Assembly (NCBI GenBank): GCA_003952965.2
Contig: CM025853.1
Coordinates: 18,949,575-19,013,574, forward strand
Source of the DNA: Morella rubra
Lineage: Eukaryota > Streptophyta > Magnoliopsida > Fagales > Myricaceae
Length of the DNA stretch: 64,000 nucleotides
Reading direction: 5' to 3'
Positions 60,108-64,000 of this stretch are shown here, piece after piece; the stretch's first letter is position 1; the number at the start of each line of letters is the position of its first letter. The position numbers and the translations under genes are program-made. The notes beneath the pieces were generated by a model. It was not told where the DNA came from, ran no database searches, and saw nothing but the letters and a program-made list of their open reading frames with translations.

Positions 60108-62727
60108 TTGATTTCAAAATTAGCTAGAAAAAATCTTGTTTCGGGTTTGCCTAATCTTTCTTTTGAAAAAGACAAAATTTGTGCAGCTGTCAAAAAGGCA
60201 AACAAACAAAATCTCTTTTAAGCCCAAAAATGTGTGTCCACTTCTAGGCCACTTCAACTTCTACACATGGACTTATTTGGTCCAACCCGAACATTGAGCT
60301 TGGGTGGCAAACATTATGGCTTTGTTGTTGTTGATGATTTCAGTAGATTCACATGGGTTATATTCCTAGCTCATAAAGATGAGGCTTTTCATGCTTTTGA
60401 AAAACTTAGCAAGAGAATTCAAAATGAAAAGGGTTTTGCTATTTCCAGCATAAGGAGTGATCATGGAAAAGAATTTGAAAATACCTCTTTGAAAAGTTTT
60501 GTGGTGAAAACGGTATTAACCATAACTTCTCGGCTCCTAGAACTCCTCAACAAAATGGTGTTGTAGAGAGGAAGAATAGGACTCTTGAAGAAATGGCTAG
60601 AACCTTGCTATGTGAAAACAACTTGCTGACTACTTCTGGGCTGAAGCAGTTAGCACAAGTTGTATGTTATGAACCGTTGCATGATTAGACCTATTCTTAA
60701 GAAAACCCCATATGAGCTATGGAATGATAGAAAACCCAACATTGGTTATTTTCATGTCTTTGGATGCAAATGTTTTGTGCTCAACAACAACAAAGACAAT
60801 TTGGGTAAGTTTGATGCAAAAGCGGATGAAGGTATATTTCTTGGTATTCAACTTCTAGTAAAGCTTATCGTGTTTTCAATAAACGTACTTTGGTTGTTGA
60901 AGAATCAGTCCATGTTGTTTTTTATGAATCTAACAATCTTGTGAAAAGAAATGAAGAAGATGTTATAGATCTTGACAAAGAGGTTGAGAAACTCGCTATA
61001 AATGAAGATAAGGAAGAAACACATGTACAAGATCAAGCATCTCAAGAATCACAAGAAGAAGGTCAACAAGTCAACAATGATCTACCAAAGTCTTGGAGAT
61101 ACATCAAGAGTCATCCTCTTCAGCAAATTATTGGTAATGTTGAGAAAGGGTAAGCACTCGCTCTTCTTTAAACCAAGCTAATAATTTTGCTTTACTTTCT
61201 CAACTTGAGCCTAAAAATTTTCTTGAGGCTAAAGATGATGAAAGTTGGATCCATGCTATGGAAGAGGAGTTAAAACAATTTGAGAAAAACCAAGTATGGC
61301 ATCTAGTTCCTAGACCCAAGGATTATCCAATTATTGGTACAAAATGGGTTTTAGAAACAAAATGGATGAATCCGGGATTGTAGTGAGGAACAAGGCAAGA
61401 TTGGTAGCCCAAGGTTACAATCAAGAAGAGGGAATTGATTTTGATGAAACCTTTGCTCCCGTTGCTCGTTTAGAATCTATTCGCATGTTACTCACTTTCG
61501 CTTGTTATAAAGATTTTAAACTCTTTCAAATGGATGTGAAAAGTGCATTTCTAAATGGATTCCTTTCGGAGGAAGTATATGTTGAGCAACCACCGGGCTT
61601 TGAAGATGAGAAATTTCAAATCATGTGTACAAGCTCACAAAAGGCTTTATGGATTGAAACAAGCACCTCGAGCATGGTATGAACGTCTAAGTTCCTTTCT
61701 TATTGAAAATGGTTTTTCACGAGGTAAAATTGATACTACTCTTTTCACTAAAGAAAAGGATAATGAATTGTTAACGGTTCAAATTTATGTTGATGACATT
61801 ATTTTTGGATCTACTAATGAATCTTTGTGTCAAGAGTTTTCTCAAGTTATGCAAGGTGAATTTGAGATGAGCCTTATGGGAGAATTGAACTACTTTCTTG
61901 GGCTCAAATCAAACAATGTAGTGAAGGCATCTTCATAAATCAAGCTAAGTATACAAGAGATCTCTCAAAAGATTCAACATGGACAATTCAAAACTATGAG
62001 CACACCTATGAGTCCATCTACAAAAATGGAAAAGGATGAGAAAGGTAAGGATGTGGACCAAACGAAGTATCGAGGTATGATTGGCTCCTTACTATATCTT
62101 ACCGCTAGTAGACCCGATATAATGTTTAGTGTATGTATGTGTGCTAGATTTCAATCATGTCCTAAGGAATCTCATCTCCTTGCAGTCAAAAGGATTTTAG
62201 ATATCTTGTTGGCACTCAAAATCTTGGTTTGTTTTATCCAAAAGTGTTGAATTTAATTTACAAGGATACTCGGATGCGGATTATGCAGGGTGTAAAATTG
62301 ATAGAAAGAGTACTAGTGGTGCATGTCAATTTCTTGGACCCTCACTAGTCTCTTGGTGTTGTAAAAAACAAAATTCTGTGGCTTTATCAACCACGGAAGC
62401 CGAGTATATTGCCGTGGGCAATTGTTGTGCACAAGTATTGTGGATGAAACATCAATTGGAAGATTTTAATCTTCATTATTCTCTCATCCCAATAAAATGT
62501 GACAACACCAGTGCGATTAATCTTACAAAAAATCCAATTCAGCACTCTAGGACAAAACATATTGAGATTAAGCATCATTTTATTCGAGATCATGCTCAAA
62601 AAGGGATATTGTTCTTGAGTTCGTAAATACCGACCTTCAATTGGCGGATATTTTCACAAAACCCCTTAATGAGGATAGATTTTGCTTTATTCGTCAAGAA
62701 ATTGGAATGAGATTTCCTTCGGATTAA
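60108..62727 (+). pseudogene. copia pol: integrase, reverse transcriptase, RNase H (broken)
   Basis: Integrase: HMDLFGPTRTLSLGGKHYGF and VVVDDFSRFTWV at about 60260-60360, RSDHGKEFE at about 60450, and PQQNGVVERKN near 60545 (the catalytic Glu region). Reverse transcriptase: [20 protein letters not shown] at about 61390-61450, [13 protein letters not shown] near 61530, [16 protein letters not shown] near 61645-61690, and the active-site YVDDI at 61786-61800. RNase H: SDYAGCKIDRKSTSGACQFL near 62275-62335 and ALSTTEAEYIAVGNCC near 62380. The coding moves between frames at least seven times (for example near 60500, 60855, 61345, 61620, 61920, 62205, 62620), so no full polyprotein can be made. 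Key active-site words survive, which points to moderate age or to sequencing indels. Confidence 0.9.
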
Positions 62728-63276
62728 ATTGGTGTTGTGCTTAATTTGTCATATTAATTATGTTATTGAGTGCATTGGACATGTTTTGATTTGTGCTTAA
62801 GTTGCTCTCTATTCATGTTCTATTATAATCATTTGCTTATTCCTTGTGAAATCTTTGTATGTATTCTTTTTGCCTGGCATGTGCCAACACTTGGTAAAAC
62901 AAGTGTCAACACTTCTGGTTTTCATGGCAGTTTGCACTAAGGAAGTATGTGTCGACACCATAAATCAATGTGTCGACACACAAGCCTCCCTTCCGAGAGC
63001 CCCTTTAAAAATGCATTCGGGAACATGTGCAATGTGTCGACACATCAATGTGTCGACACATCTTTCGAGTTTAGTGTTTTTAAAAATGGGGCACGCGTGT
63101 CTTATTAATACTCTTTAGGGCTAGAGTCGGCACTTATCTTCCCTCCAACTCACAGAATCCTATTTCTCTCCCAAACGGCGCCATTTTCTCTCTTCCCTCA
63201 CAAATCCCATTTACCCACTGCCCGGTTCACAAATTTCACCGCCGACAGCCCTTAAACTCCTCGTTTCGCCTCTGCC
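62728..63276 (+). other. Spacer between copia pol and the envelope-like ORF
   Basis: Non-coding. Contains the cluster of GTGTCGACAC palindromes (62949-63059, listed separately) and a pyrimidine-rich stretch (63125-63230) before the next ATG at 63277. Confidence 0.6.
62949..63059. repeat. Four copies of the palindrome GTGTCGACAC
   Basis: Exact copies at 62949-62958, 62970-62979, 63034-63043 and 63050-63059. Three are in the longer context AATGTGTCGACACA. Two decayed relatives lie upstream (TGTGCCAACACTT near 62880 and AGTGTCAACACTT near 62901). Each is a perfect 10-bp self-complementary site with a SalI-type core. Confidence 0.95.
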
Positions 63277-64000
63277 GTGATGTCTTCCAGCCGCTCCAAG
63301 CGTCCCGCTCATCAAACGCCCACCTCTGTCAGTTCAAGGACACGGAAGAAAGGGAAAAGCACTGAGGAACCCGCTCCTACTCCAGAGGCCGCATTTACAG
63401 GTCAGGGCTTTGTAAAAATCGTTTTGTTCAAGATTATAGAAACCGAAAGGTCATTGCTGGTCGTTGGGCAGATTTTAAATGGTTTAGTGAAAGTGGTTTG
63501 ATTTTAAGAGATGTTTGAATATCAGGGATGAGTGTTTTTGTGAATTTGAAAGTGGATTGTTATGTTTATTTGGTGAAGTTGGTTTATGCAAACTTTCAAT
63601 ATTCAACATCTGATGATGCCAACAGCTATGTGAATGGCAAACAACTTGATATGTCAGTTGCTTCGTTGAATGCTTTGGCCTCTGCCCCTAATGATGGAAA
63701 GAAGTTCTTTGATGCCTATGGATGGTCGGGTATGTCTAAAGTTGAGCCCATAGACATTCTTAGGGTTGTGTTGGATAATCCAACCCTCAGTGAAGTGATT
63801 AGACCCACTGCCAGTGATTGTCAATACATAGAAGGATCTTACATCATATGGTTTGTAATATTATTTTGCCAAGGACTGGAAAATTTGAGTACATTACTTT
63901 CCTAGAATTATTTGTAATGTACTGCTTGGTTACTCGCACACGTTTGAACCTTGGTCACTTAATGCTCAACCATATGAAAGCTGCCACTGAAAAGAAGAAA
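63277..64000 (+). pseudogene. Envelope-like ORF of the SIRE-type element (frameshifted, partial)
   Basis: Starts at the ATG of MSSSRSKRPAHQTPTSVSS, a basic Ser/Thr/Pro-rich head. The frame is lost at about 63412 (an A-run) and a stop at 63510 precedes a second stretch with VDCYVYLVKLVYANFQYST, SYVNGKQLDMSVASLNALAS and ILRVVLDNPTLSEVIRPTAS, resembling the putative plant transposon / envelope-like domain found after pol in SIRE elements. Another frame change occurs near 63840, and the sequence continues to the window end with RLNLGHLMLNHMKAAT. It is degraded and runs off the window. The protein's function, despite its name, is not established. Confidence 0.65.

Larger units (their letters stand above)
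60108..64000 (+). mobile_element. Degenerate Ty1/copia retrotransposon, SIRE/Maximus-like
   Basis: Domain order on the plus strand is integrase, reverse transcriptase, RNase H, then a spacer and an envelope-like ORF; the extra ORF after pol is the hallmark of the SIRE/Maximus lineage. Gag, protease and the 5' LTR would lie in or left of the gap; the 3' LTR would be beyond the window. Many frameshifts make the pol inactive. Confidence 0.85.

Noticed and set aside
59036..60205. Long open frames across the N run
   Set aside because: They are produced only because N codons contain no stops.
62949..63059. Palindrome cluster as a CRISPR array
   Set aside because: Spacing is irregular, repeats are 10 bp, and the DNA is a plant retrotransposon.

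Overview
This window is eukaryotic nuclear DNA from a flowering plant, most likely a eudicot. The genes have GT-AG introns, the proteins belong to plant-type families (BAHD acyltransferase, plant Pumilio with the N-terminal NABP region, DUF1666, plant reticulon), and the gaps hold AT-rich DNA, microsatellites, MITEs and Ty1/copia and Ty3/gypsy debris. The species cannot be named from sequence alone. No CRISPR array, operon or prokaryotic feature is present.

Layout. 0-2.6 kb: a 2.6 kb non-autonomous CACTA (En/Spm) candidate with matching ends and a 3-bp target duplication. 2.6-6.3 kb: intergenic, with one MITE. 6.3-9.1 kb (minus): complete two-exon BAHD acyltransferase. 9.1-12.3 kb: intergenic, with TA microsatellites and a 0.6 kb tandem duplication. 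12.3-15.5 kb (plus): F-box protein gene. 16.9-18.0 kb: intact tRNA-Glu(CTC), a second tRNA-Glu copy split by a MITE, and a sibling MITE. 18.4-22.1 kb (plus): DUF1666 protein gene. 22.1-25.3 kb: intergenic repeats and a MITE. 25.3-35 kb (plus): nine coding exons of an APUM5/6-like Pumilio protein, one intron of which is GC-AG and of length divisible by three. 35.4-37.5 kb (plus): a tRNA-derived SINE, a short promoter duplication, and the first three coding exons of a reticulon-like gene whose last exon is not found intact.

From about 37.9 to 54 kb the sequence changes character. No recognisable gene survives apart from a duplicated coiled-coil coding segment at 47.8-48.75 kb. Scattered pieces look like badly corrupted versions of known elements, such as CACTA subterminal repeats at 45.0-45.5 kb. 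I suspect uncorrected long-read sequence or a very old repeat block. 54-57 kb is nested debris: a copia 3' end, a Myb/SANT-like protein C-terminus, a probable solo LTR and a gypsy fragment. 59,108-60,107 is a gap of exactly 1,000 N. 60.1-64 kb is a frameshifted SIRE/Maximus-type copia pol followed by an envelope-like ORF that runs off the window, with a cluster of GTGTCGACAC palindromes between them.

The genes are independent single-copy-style plant genes with unrelated roles: acyl transfer in specialised metabolism, ubiquitin ligase substrate selection, an unknown DUF1666 role, mRNA 3'UTR binding, and ER membrane shaping. They show no joint pathway. I did not find a convincing new biological system. 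The items most worth a second look are the MITE-split tRNA gene, the in-frame GC-AG intron, the six-methionine uORF and the anomalous 38-54 kb block.
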